Part shown: piece by piece, positions 33,973 to 42,475 of the stretch
Position numbering within the stretch: the stretch's first letter is position 1
Layout of the letters: every line of letters starts with the position of its first letter
Assembly: GCA_028287745.1 (NCBI GenBank)
Contig: JAQBPB010000021.1
Span: forward strand, 124,001 to 188,000
Length of the DNA: 64,000 nt
Reading direction: 5' to 3'
DNA from: Chloroflexota bacterium
Lineage (GTDB): Bacteria; Chloroflexota; Chloroflexia; Chloroheliales; Chloroheliaceae
Made by a program: the position numbers and the translations under genes
The notes under the pieces: model-generated
Database searches by the model: none
Seen by the model: only the letters and a program-made list of their open reading frames with translations
Told to the model about the DNA's origin: nothing

Positions 33973-35976
33973 TTGACTGAACTTAAACGTAAACCAGAAG
34001 TTGATTATTACAAAATACTCCAGGTTGATACCGAGGCTGAGTCGGAGGTAATTGACGCGGCCTATCGGGCTTTGTCCAAAAAATATCATCCTGATATTAA
34101 TCGCGCTTCTGATGCCGAAGACCGTATGGCCCAGATTAACTCGGCTTATAACGTGCTGAGTGACGCCTCCAAGCGCCGTGACTATAATTACCTGCGCAAA
34201 GGGCTCAACCCGGCTATCAGCCATACGCCGAACCGGCCCCGGCCTACTTCGGCTACTCCCTATTCAAGCCCGGTGGCTAACCGCACCGGCCCCGGCGCGC
34301 CCACTGGCTCCAGTAGTTTTAATCCTTCGGCGGCCAACCGGACCTCTAAACCGCCCACACCCGGTCCGGTCCGCCCGGCTTCCGCAGCCGGTAACCCGGC
34401 TAACTCTTTCCGGACCCAGGAACCGCCCGCCCGCAATAGCGGCCCGGCCCCGAAGGTGGCCCCTGAACCGCATATCGCTTCCCGCACCGGCCTTAACTTC
34501 GCGCAAAAGGCTAAATCGCGCACCGCGCTGTACATGGTCGGTTTTTTTGTGTTTGCCCTGGTGGCTATCGGCGTGGTTTTGCTGCTGGAACTCCTGGCGG
34601 GTAACCCGTTCAAGACCAGTTTCGTTTCCCAACCGGCCGCAACCGTGGCCCCGGTAGTCTCGAACCAGAACCAGGGTAAGGCCCCACCCGCCGCACCCAC
34701 GCCGACTACCAGCACGCAGGCCGGCCCGGCCAGCCGCGACCAGGTCTTTGCCTTATTGAATAGTGCCGACCTTTACCAGGGCCGGATTGGCGACCTGGGG
34801 TTATCTACACCCGATGTGCTGCAGCTAAAGATGCGCCTGGCCCCTAACGGCATGGCCTTAAATTCGGAGACCGCCCCGGCTAACCGCACGCCCGATGAAC
34901 TGGATAACCTGCGCCATTCCGAACTTACCGCCTATAACCTGGTCTATACTATTTTTGCCCGGTTTCCTGATATCAACCGGATTAACCTGACCCTGACCGA
35001 CAACGGCAACAGGCCGGTTTACCGGGCCGATGTCCCGCGCACCACGGCCTATAATTTTTACGGCTGGCATACCAACCAGGTTGCCAGCGACCCGGCCGAA
35101 GTAATAAAGACCGCTAAACAGGACCACCAGTTTGCCCATTTCGGTACCACCCTGGACGAAACGGTCCGCGCCCGCCTCAACAGTCCGACCGACGCGAATT
35201 TACAGGCCGAACTGCAAAGCATTGGCCTTTCGGCTTTTACGGTAACCAGTTCTCCCCAGCTAACGGTCAATTACTTCCAGGTCCGCAGCCAGGCTGAAAT
35301 GGCCGTGGATTTCTCGCGGATTTTCTATACCCTGTACACCCGCTTTCCGGCCATAGATAAAGCCCAGATAATAGTTTCTTCGCTCCAGGAGCGGCCCATC
35401 AAGGCGATTGACCGCCAGTTGTTTAACCAGCTTGGCCTGGAAGCCTGGTCTTTAGCCAGCTACGGCGGCCCGACCGTTGGCGGCGATAGGCAAGCCCAGA
35501 CCCTGATCGCGGGGCTGCCCGGCAACCTGAATGACCTGAAAGGACCGGCTATAACCGTTCAGAGCAAGTACAAAACGCCTATCCAGGTGGGAAGCTGGGC
35601 GGTGGTGGCCGAGAATGTCGAACGCTATGACGCTTTAGCCCTGGAAGGTTTGAAGTTCCCGGCCGGTAAAGACCGCCAGTACCTGGTGGTACGGGTGGCG
35701 CTTAAAAACGGTACGGACGGGCGGCAGTGGTTGTTTCCGGGCGACCGGTTGGCCCTGCTCGACACCAAAGGTGACAAGTATAGCCCGGACGCCTCGGCCA
35801 CTTTGCTGTATGTCCTGAAAACCCCGCCTGCTACCGACCCGCCGCCCGGCCCGATTGAAGCCACCAAGCAGGGTGCCATTTATGTGGTCTTTAATATCCC
35901 GGCCGGCACTAACCTGACCACTCTGCGGCTGCAATATAGCGATGGCGACAAGCGCGCTCTGCTTGAACTGGCCTGA
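33973..35976 (+). CDS. J-domain membrane protein with DUF4352-like end
   Basis: A 667-residue protein. The N-terminal J domain (about 9-70) has the HPD motif at 39-41, which stimulates DnaK ATPase. A Pro/Ser/Thr-rich linker follows, then one membrane helix (about 184-206). The rest would lie outside the membrane and ends in a domain (about 525-667) similar to DUF4352 immunoglobulin-like folds. Such a layout puts a DnaK recruitment domain on the cytosolic side and a binding domain outside. There is no dnaK or grpE nearby. The start is TTG at 33973. Confidence 0.8.
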   Translation: MTELKRKPEVDYYKILQVDTEAESEVIDAAYRALSKKYHPDINRASDAEDRMAQINSAYNVLSDASKRRDYNYLRKGLNPAISHTPNRPRPTSATPYSSPVANRTGPGAPTGSSSFNPSAANRTSKPPTPGPVRPASAAGNPANSFRTQEPPARNSGPAPKVAPEPHIASRTGLNFAQKAKSRTALYMVGFFVFALVAIGVVLLLELLAGNPFKTSFVSQPAATVAPVVSNQNQGKAPPAAPTPTTSTQAGPASRDQVFALLNSADLYQGRIGDLGLSTPDVLQLKMRLAPNGMALNSETAPANRTPDELDNLRHSELTAYNLVYTIFARFPDINRINLTLTDNGNRPVYRADVPRTTAYNFYGWHTNQVASDPAEVIKTAKQDHQFAHFGTTLDETVRARLNSPTDANLQAELQSIGLSAFTVTSSPQLTVNYFQVRSQAEMAVDFSRIFYTLYTRFPAIDKAQIIVSSLQERPIKAIDRQLFNQLGLEAWSLASYGGPTVGGDRQAQTLIAGLPGNLNDLKGPAITVQSKYKTPIQVGSWAVVAENVERYDALALEGLKFPAGKDRQYLVVRVALKNGTDGRQWLFPGDRLALLDTKGDKYSPDASATLLYVLKTPPATDPPPGPIEATKQGAIYVVFNIPAGTNLTTLRLQYSDGDKRALLELA

Positions 35977-35995
35977 TTTTCAAAGGCCGCACAAT

Positions 35996-36037
35996 AAAAA
36001 AGCTGGGCCGGTTCATTCAAAACCGGCCCAGCTTTTT
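35996..36037. terminator. Bidirectional terminator
   Basis: A perfect 17-bp stem (35996-36012 with 36021-36037) around an 8-nt loop, A-run on one side and T-run on the other. It serves both convergent genes. Confidence 0.95.
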
Positions 36038-36048
36038 AGTTTAAAATA

Positions 36049-36963
36049 TTAGCTGGCAACCCGCAGGTAATGCGCCCAGTAGCCTTTCCAGTCGCCGTAC
36101 TCCCGGGCGACCCGCATCAGGTCGGGGTATTCCATATCCGGCCCGTAGACCGCCTTACCCGCTCCCAGCAAACTTTTATCGCCCACCGGCACCTGTTCCA
36201 TCCGGCCCAGGCCGCGCAGCAGAACAAAAGTTGACGACCACTCGCCCACTCCCCGGATGGTCAGCAGCCACTTTTTAACCTCGTCATAAGGGGCCCGGTA
36301 GAGAAATTCTTGGTCCACGCTGCTGAAAGCCTGGGCCGCCGATATGACGCACTCGGTCTTGCGCTCGTTGCGGATGACCTCGTTCAAAATTACGAAATCG
36401 GCCCCGGCAACCTGGCCCGGTTCCGGAAAGGCCCATAGAGTCTGCCCGGCCCAGTCTATTTTCCGGTCGAAATACTGGACGATGCCCTGTTTCATGCGGC
36501 GCGAAACCGTTATATGGTTGCGCTGGTGAATTACCGCCCAGCAAGCATTTTCAAACGGAGTGATAAACTTTACCTGGTGATAGCCGTAGAGTTCCGCCAC
36601 CAGGTGGGCGAAATAAGGGTCTTTCCGGCCCATTTCGTAAAACGGCCGCAGGTCGTCATTCAGGCTCAGGAAGAAAGCCGCTTTTTCAAGGGCTTGCTTC
36701 CTGGTTTCGGCGCTTAAAGGTTGGGCCGAGAATAAGGTGTAGTCCAGGGCCGGGGCCTCTACCGTACCGCTGTTTTTCAGCTCAAAACCGACTACCCTAC
36801 CGCCCAGGCTGAGGGCTTTTGCCAGCGCGCCGGGCTGTATTATTTGTTCATAACGGGTCGCGGCAAAGTCTCCCAGGAAGTCCAGGGACTTTTGCAGGTC
36901 AAAGGGCGCCTGGGGCGTTATCCGGCCGGTTTCCCGGCACAATTCCGGTGTGGTCTCAGTCAT
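36049..36963 (-). CDS. AlkA-type DNA glycosylase
   Basis: A 304-residue HhH-GPD DNA glycosylase of the 3-methyladenine glycosylase II group. The helix-hairpin-helix is LLTIRGVGEWSS and the catalytic Asp is Asp262 in PVGDKS. It removes alkylated bases. I start it at ATG 36963 because GAGGCAG precedes it; the GTG at 36978 would add five residues. The start overlaps the end of the methyltransferase gene by 8 bases, so the two are translationally coupled. Confidence 0.88.
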   Translation of the reverse strand: MTETTPELCRETGRITPQAPFDLQKSLDFLGDFAATRYEQIIQPGALAKALSLGGRVVGFELKNSGTVEAPALDYTLFSAQPLSAETRKQALEKAAFFLSLNDDLRPFYEMGRKDPYFAHLVAELYGYHQVKFITPFENACWAVIHQRNHITVSRRMKQGIVQYFDRKIDWAGQTLWAFPEPGQVAGADFVILNEVIRNERKTECVISAAQAFSSVDQEFLYRAPYDEVKKWLLTIRGVGEWSSTFVLLRGLGRMEQVPVGDKSLLGAGKAVYGPDMEYPDLMRVAREYGDWKGYWAHYLRVAS

Positions 36964-38185
36964 AAGTGGCTGCCTCACAAATCAGGGCGGTATGGACCCC
37001 CAGCACCTGGGTCAGGACAATTGTTTTTTCAACCTCGCGCGAGCCTTTTAGTTTCAGGGCCCGTTCCAGTTCCTGGGGGTCCAGCGGGGAGCCGCGTTTT
37101 TTAACGACTACCCGGCCCACGCCCAGGCTGTTCAGGCGCCGGGTTAACTTTTTAAGATTAAACGGGGCGCTTTCCAGCACTTTAAACGGCCTGGCGAACG
37201 GCGTGGCGGTAAGCTCGTCCGAAGTCAGGTAGGCAATATCCGGGTCGACTTTAGTGGCCCCGATCTGCAGGGCCAGTTCTTCGACCAGCCCGGCCCGGAT
37301 AACCGCGCCGTCCGGCTCATACAGGTACTGCCGGGGTGCTTCGATGGCTACCGGCGGTTTATGGTCGTTGTTGGTCAGGGTAAATTCGCCTGGCAGTAGG
37401 GTCGCCCGCCGCGCAACCGGCTGACCGGCCTCGTCTGAAGAGCGGAGTTTGCCAAACCACAGGACCGCTTCTTTGACATCGCCTTTCTCGGAAATAATTT
37501 CAACCTCGCACTGGTAATCTTCCAGCTCCTGGTATTTGACGCCAGGCGCGATTTTTACGGCAATTTCCGGCACCAGTGGCAGCCAGGTTTTTATTATAGA
37601 GAGCGGCGGGGCGTAATCTTCGACCGAGAAAATGCGGCGGCCTTCCCCGGTACGGCGGGCCGGGTCGAAAAAGAGGGCCTGGTAGCCTGCCGGGTCAAAT
37701 TGAGTTATATCACCTTCTAAAGGGGAGAAGTTATTGTCGCGCCCGTAAGCGGCCAGGTTAGCCCGGGCGAAATGGAGCCGGGCCGGGTCCAGGTCCACCC
37801 CGGTTACCTGCCCGTGAGCGGCCAGGGCCAGGCTATCTCCGCCAATTCCGCAGCCCAGGTCAGCTATCCGGCTGCCGGGCGGCAGGATACTGGCAAAGCG
37901 GGCGGCCCGGTGCGCCGTAATGCGTTCGCCGCTGGATTGCTCCAGGCCAGTGCGGCTGAAAAACATTTCCGCCGCCCGGCTGAATTTCTCTTGCTGTATT
38001 GCTTTCAGGCGGGCCGTAGCCACTTCTACCAGCCCTGCCGCTTGCTCAGAGCTAAAGCGGCGGCGCAGGCGGGTTAAAGTCGCCAGTTGATTGGCCTGGT
38101 TCAGACCTGAAGGCTGCGCGGCCAGTTCGGCCAGGGCCGCCCGGCCTTCCTCGGAAAGTACGAAATCGGCCACTTCAATTTGCAT
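36956..38185 (-). CDS. THUMP-like SAM methyltransferase
   Basis: A 409-residue class I methyltransferase. The SAM loop is IADLGCGIGGDSLAL and strand 2 ends in VDLD. FFDPARR lies where RNA methyltransferases keep their catalytic Asp-Pro-Pro-like motif. The C-terminal 130 residues resemble the THUMP-like domain found on this family. Its target is probably RNA or a related substrate, but is not established. It is followed by the AlkA gene with an 8-base overlap. Confidence 0.8.
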   Translation of the reverse strand: MQIEVADFVLSEEGRAALAELAAQPSGLNQANQLATLTRLRRRFSSEQAAGLVEVATARLKAIQQEKFSRAAEMFFSRTGLEQSSGERITAHRAARFASILPPGSRIADLGCGIGGDSLALAAHGQVTGVDLDPARLHFARANLAAYGRDNNFSPLEGDITQFDPAGYQALFFDPARRTGEGRRIFSVEDYAPPLSIIKTWLPLVPEIAVKIAPGVKYQELEDYQCEVEIISEKGDVKEAVLWFGKLRSSDEAGQPVARRATLLPGEFTLTNNDHKPPVAIEAPRQYLYEPDGAVIRAGLVEELALQIGATKVDPDIAYLTSDELTATPFARPFKVLESAPFNLKKLTRRLNSLGVGRVVVKKRGSPLDPQELERALKLKGSREVEKTIVLTQVLGVHTALICEAATYD

Positions 38186-38192
38186 AAGTTAT

Positions 38193-39296
38193 CTACGCTT
38201 TGACAGACGCCGATTGGAGATACTTCTGGAAGCCCCGGGCGACTTCAAAGGGGTCGTTGATGACCGGGGTAGCCGCAAACAGGTTGAGCGCCCCGATGTC
38301 GCTGGAACGGGCCTGGGGGTCGCCCCGGTCTACCAGCCGCAAGATTACCGGGAAATCACCCCAATCTTCCCGGCCGGGGGTCGGGCCGATGGGCGGCACG
38401 TAAGCGCCCACGTTAAAGGCGCACGCACCGGCACTTTTAAAGTAACCCAGGGCGTGATACAGGGCCAGGCCCAGTTCGGGCGACCACAAATCACTGACCA
38501 GCCATATTTCGCGCTCGGCCAGCGGGGTAAGTGTGGCGAAAGCGATTACCCGCTCGGCCGGGGTAACGGTCAGTCCCAGTACACGGTGCGCCTGGACCAG
38601 GTCATTGAAAAAGCTGCGGCGGTACTGGCGGTTATACTCCAGATTATCCCGGCGCAACCGCTCCACCCGGCCGTAATGCTGCTGGCGGGTGACCGTCATC
38701 TGGGCATGGCCGTGCATCAGGCTGGCCCCGGCCCGGAAGAGCGAGTTCCACATAAAGAAAAAGTAGCGGGCTTGCTCATCCTGTTCCTGGACATTTTCGG
38801 CCCAGGCCCGGGCGGTCATCAAATAATCAATGATTTCCTGGGGTCCGAATTTCAAAGGATGGTATTCGTTAAAGACTACTACGCTGTGCCAGGTATCAAA
38901 CTTGGCGATATTTGAGGCTGTCACACAAAATTCGCCGTAGACCCGGTCGAAAATGTCGGTCGAAGTGCCTTGAAGAGGGTTGGCGAACGGATCGGAACGT
39001 CGTTCCGACTCAATAACTTCTTCCAGGGCGGAATTGTTATAAGATTGCGGGCGCTTGCTGCGCAGGGCGTTGAAAATTGAAGTTTCAAGCGTAATTCTAT
39101 TGGTTACTTTTACCGGGCGCTGATGCAGCACCGCTTCGACAGACCCAAAGAATTTCTCACAGTAAGCGTGCATGCTGGGTGGAATATTCATTTTAGCCTG
39201 GGCGGCATCAACACTAAATATCCGGTCAAACAACTGGCGTTCCTCTTTAGCCAGCCTGGTAATTAGTTCCGGTAATTCGTAAACGGTATTTGCCAA
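38193..39296 (-). CDS. HIT-superfamily GalT/ATP adenylyltransferase-like protein
   Basis: A 367-residue protein with the HGHAQ motif at 195-199 (His195, His197, Gln199), close to the HxHxQ nucleophile motif of galactose-1-phosphate uridylyltransferases and of DUF4922 proteins. It probably transfers a nucleoside monophosphate onto a phosphorylated sugar or nucleotide. The start is TTG at 39296, with AAGGAG 6 bases upstream. It lies 21 bases downstream of glgA, so a role in glucan or sugar-phosphate metabolism is plausible. Confidence 0.75.
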   Translation of the reverse strand: MANTVYELPELITRLAKEERQLFDRIFSVDAAQAKMNIPPSMHAYCEKFFGSVEAVLHQRPVKVTNRITLETSIFNALRSKRPQSYNNSALEEVIESERRSDPFANPLQGTSTDIFDRVYGEFCVTASNIAKFDTWHSVVVFNEYHPLKFGPQEIIDYLMTARAWAENVQEQDEQARYFFFMWNSLFRAGASLMHGHAQMTVTRQQHYGRVERLRRDNLEYNRQYRRSFFNDLVQAHRVLGLTVTPAERVIAFATLTPLAEREIWLVSDLWSPELGLALYHALGYFKSAGACAFNVGAYVPPIGPTPGREDWGDFPVILRLVDRGDPQARSSDIGALNLFAATPVINDPFEVARGFQKYLQSASVKA

Positions 39297-39317
39297 ATTC
39301 GCTCCTTACTTAAACGG

Positions 39318-40832
39318 TTAGTTCACACGGTGAGCTTCCTGGGCATGGTGGTAAAGCTCAACATACTGGGCCGCCGAAGCCCGCCAGCTGTAGTCCGCGG
39401 TCATATCGCGAATCATCAAGTTGCGCCAGACTTCCGGGTACTTGTAGGTCTCCAGGGCCCGTACTATCGCGCCATAGAGTAACATTGAATCGTATTCCTG
39501 GAAAGTAAAGCCATTGCCGGTATTGTGCGGCGGGTCGAAATCTTTAACCGTATCGGCCAGCCCGCCGGTCTGCCGGACTACCGGGATAGAGCCGTAACGC
39601 ATGGCAATCATCTGGCCCAGGCCGCAGGGTTCAAAGCGGGATGGCATCAGGAAAAGGTCGCTCCCGCCGTAAATTTTCTGGGCGATAGGAGAATTAAAGG
39701 TCATAAAGTAGGCCGCTTTATCCGGGTAGCGCTGCGCTACCTGCCGGAAAAGGTCGTGGTAAAGGTGGTCGCCGGTACCCATCAGCACAAATTGGACATC
39801 AAGCTGCATCAAAGGTTCGATAATTTGCGCCAGCAGGTCAAAACCCTTCTGGTTAGCCAGGCGGCTGATCATGCCTATCACCGGCACAGCGGGGTTCTGG
39901 GGTAGTCCGGCTTCTTTTTGCAGGTTTAATTTATTCTCAACTCGCTTCTCCAGGTGGTCTTCATCAAAGGGCGCGGCCAGGAAGCGGTCGGTAGCTGGGT
40001 TGAAATGGCTGGTATCAATGCCGTTAAGAATGCCGTATAGATGGTCCTTGCGCTCTCGCAAGACTTTATCCAGGTGTTCACCGTACTGGGGTGTCAGGAT
40101 TTCTTTGGCATAAGTCGGGCTAACCGTGCTGATTACATCGGCGCTCTGGATGCCCAGGCTCATCAAGCTAACAACATTGGACTGGTCTTCCCGCTGGGGA
40201 TAGACAAAGCCGTATTCGCCAATCCCGGCAATTTCCAGCACGCGGTATCCAAAAATACCCTGGAAGGCCAGGTTGTGAATGGTATACACACTGGAAATAT
40301 CTTTGTAAAAAGGTTGGTTGACATAAATCGATTTAAGCCAGTTAGGAATAATCGCGGTGTGCCAGTCGTGACAATGAATGATGTCCGGCTGCCAATCCAA
40401 TTCGGGTAACATTTCAAGGGCCGAGCGGCAAAACAGGATAAAGCGCTCGTCATCGTCCGGGTAGCTGTAGATACCGTCCCGGTTGAAATACTTATCATTA
40501 TTGACGAAATAGACCGGGACCTGGCCGCCTTCGCCTTCGATACTGCCTTCAGTTATATATACCGCTTCGTGACCCCGGTTTACCTGGATAGAAAGTTGTT
40601 GTAGTGACGCAACCGGTTTAAGGTCAAATTTTGCCGGGTCAATCCGGCCGTAGCGCGGCATAACCAATCTAACATCATGGCCGAGACTGCGCAAAGCAAC
40701 CGGAAGTGAACCGGTGACTTCCGCCACGTGGCCGACTTTTGCAAAAGGCGCTGCTTCCGCCGCAACGATTAAAATTTTCAGAGGTTTGAAATCTTCTGCC
40801 TGATCCGAAGCCTGGTTTAACAATAGTGCCAT
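39318..40832 (-). CDS. glgA: Glycogen/starch synthase
   Basis: A 504-residue GT5 enzyme that adds glucose from ADP-glucose to alpha-1,4-glucan. The C-terminal site has SRFEPCGLGQ, with the catalytic Glu region, and TGGLADTV. The N-terminal donor-binding motif, normally KxGGL(A/G)D, reads KVGHVAEV here: Lys32 and Gly34 are kept but the second Gly is His35. This may alter donor binding. No other glycogen gene is in the window. Confidence 0.9.
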   Translation of the reverse strand: MALLLNQASDQAEDFKPLKILIVAAEAAPFAKVGHVAEVTGSLPVALRSLGHDVRLVMPRYGRIDPAKFDLKPVASLQQLSIQVNRGHEAVYITEGSIEGEGGQVPVYFVNNDKYFNRDGIYSYPDDDERFILFCRSALEMLPELDWQPDIIHCHDWHTAIIPNWLKSIYVNQPFYKDISSVYTIHNLAFQGIFGYRVLEIAGIGEYGFVYPQREDQSNVVSLMSLGIQSADVISTVSPTYAKEILTPQYGEHLDKVLRERKDHLYGILNGIDTSHFNPATDRFLAAPFDEDHLEKRVENKLNLQKEAGLPQNPAVPVIGMISRLANQKGFDLLAQIIEPLMQLDVQFVLMGTGDHLYHDLFRQVAQRYPDKAAYFMTFNSPIAQKIYGGSDLFLMPSRFEPCGLGQMIAMRYGSIPVVRQTGGLADTVKDFDPPHNTGNGFTFQEYDSMLLYGAIVRALETYKYPEVWRNLMIRDMTADYSWRASAAQYVELYHHAQEAHRVN

Positions 40833-41296
40833 GACTGCCCCGCTCTTTTATGTTCCTGGTGATCCATTGCCATTAACTATATTATACACCTGTAATTCTT
40901 GCCGCAGGCGCTAAAAAACGCCTGGCTTTTTCCAAACCATGGTCTGCCATGATTGGACAATAGACGTCGGCGTCCTAAAAGCTGCCCTGGATTAAATTGT
41001 AAATCCCAAGTCTAATAAGATTGGTTAGTAGATACATCCCGATATATCAATCAATTGAAAAATTATTGGAACACTAGATTTGCGCTTTTTAGACGAATTT
41101 TATTTTAGCACGATGCGTGAAGCAAAGCAAAATCTTTAGACAATTTGCACCTAGACCTTTAGGTTAACCTTTAGTCTTAGTCAAATTTGCTATACTCGTA
41201 TTTTTGCATAGCAAAAGGTAAAATTATTTCCGGTTAAAATTAGGTTTACCGGTTAAATTGCCTTTTAATCCAACCGGCTCAAGGCTAAAATACCAT
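40833..41296. other. Gap upstream of glgA
   Basis: A 464-base region. A minus-strand TATAAT (plus 40881-40886) may be the -10 box of glgA, but no -35 matches. At 41161-41170 there is a perfect palindrome AGGTTAACCT inside two ACCTTTAG direct repeats. No gene is visible. Confidence 0.5.
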
Positions 41297-42475
41297 CTAA
41301 GGCCGGAAACGGTGACTCCATTCGGCCAGGCCATCCTCGGCAGAGGTCATCTTAACGCTGCCGGGACTACTATTACCGTCTTGGGCCGCCCTGTTTGTGT
41401 TAGTCCGCCCGGCCTCATTTTCCCGTAACGGGTTGGGTGACCCTGTACCCTCCCATTTAAAAGACGCGGCGGGTGAAACCGTGTCCAGAGAATTCGGCAG
41501 TTCTTGTCCGGAAAGTTCCAGGTTGGCATTAGCGGGTGCGGCCGGGGCTATCGTGCCATCTATACGGCGTGCTGTTTGAGCTGGGAACCCCTTCTTAGAT
41601 AGTGTATTCGAGGACGGGGCTTTGCGGGCCGGTTTCCGGTTAATCCGGCGCTGCTGCCAGCTTTGCCGGGCCTTTTTCTTTAGCAGCGCGGACCGCCGCT
41701 CGTTCCGGGCGGCCCGGCTTGTCGCAAGGTACTGGCGCCAGACCAGCCTCCCGTAGACATAAGCCAGAAACGCCGCCGCCAGGCCCGCCAGGATCATGGC
41801 AAAGCTCGGCCACCATAAATCATCAAACCAGTAATGCAACCTGGCCCAGGTAACCGGGAAAGTGAGCGTTTCGCGCAAGCTGACTTCCGGCTTATCGCCT
41901 ACGAACAGGGCGTATTTACCGGCCTGGTTGTTCAGGCTGTAGACTACCAGGAAGTAAGTCCCACTCTCCGGCAACTGGTTAACGATACTCTGGCGTTCCC
42001 AGTAGCCGCTCTGGGTCCAGGGTTCGTCAAAGCGGTTGGGCGGCTGAACCTGGGTGCCTGGGAAAGCCTGGCCGCTTTCGGCTGAAATCAATATACCATT
42101 ACCGGCCGGTAGAGAATATGGAAAGAGGGTTACTTCTTCCGGGCTGGGCTGGGGCAGGCCGGGACCGAACAGGGCCAGCGATGGCTGGAAATTATCCTGC
42201 CCTACCAGGCGCAGGGTGTCCAATTTAACCTTCAGGAAGTCATCTTTATTTCCCTGAAAAGTGTAATAATCCGGCTTGCCGGGCTGCAATTTGGATTGAA
42301 AGACCTTCAAGATTGCAGGTTTATCAAAGGAAACTGCCTGGTTAGAACCCGGCGCCCGGTAGTCGTGACTGAAAATCACCCGTCCGGCCGAAGTAGCCCC
42401 GGCCTGGCACAGCACCAGCACGATGCCCAGCAGCGATAGGAGAAAAACCGCCTGAAAAAACCTGACTAACAGCAC
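41297..42475 (-). CDS. Secreted/membrane-anchored hypothetical protein
   Basis: A 392-residue protein of unknown family. An N-terminal signal helix (residues 4-24) is followed by about 200 extracytoplasmic residues with beta-sandwich character (PDYYTFQGNKDDFLKVKL), similar to bacterial pre-peptidase-like folds. One membrane helix lies at about 225-250, and a basic, low-complexity cytosolic tail follows. The GTG start directly follows the PBP stop, so it is the last gene of the RodA-PBP operon and may serve cell-wall growth. Confidence 0.7.
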   Translation of the reverse strand: MLLVRFFQAVFLLSLLGIVLVLCQAGATSAGRVIFSHDYRAPGSNQAVSFDKPAILKVFQSKLQPGKPDYYTFQGNKDDFLKVKLDTLRLVGQDNFQPSLALFGPGLPQPSPEEVTLFPYSLPAGNGILISAESGQAFPGTQVQPPNRFDEPWTQSGYWERQSIVNQLPESGTYFLVVYSLNNQAGKYALFVGDKPEVSLRETLTFPVTWARLHYWFDDLWWPSFAMILAGLAAAFLAYVYGRLVWRQYLATSRAARNERRSALLKKKARQSWQQRRINRKPARKAPSSNTLSKKGFPAQTARRIDGTIAPAAPANANLELSGQELPNSLDTVSPAASFKWEGTGSPNPLRENEAGRTNTNRAAQDGNSSPGSVKMTSAEDGLAEWSHRFRP

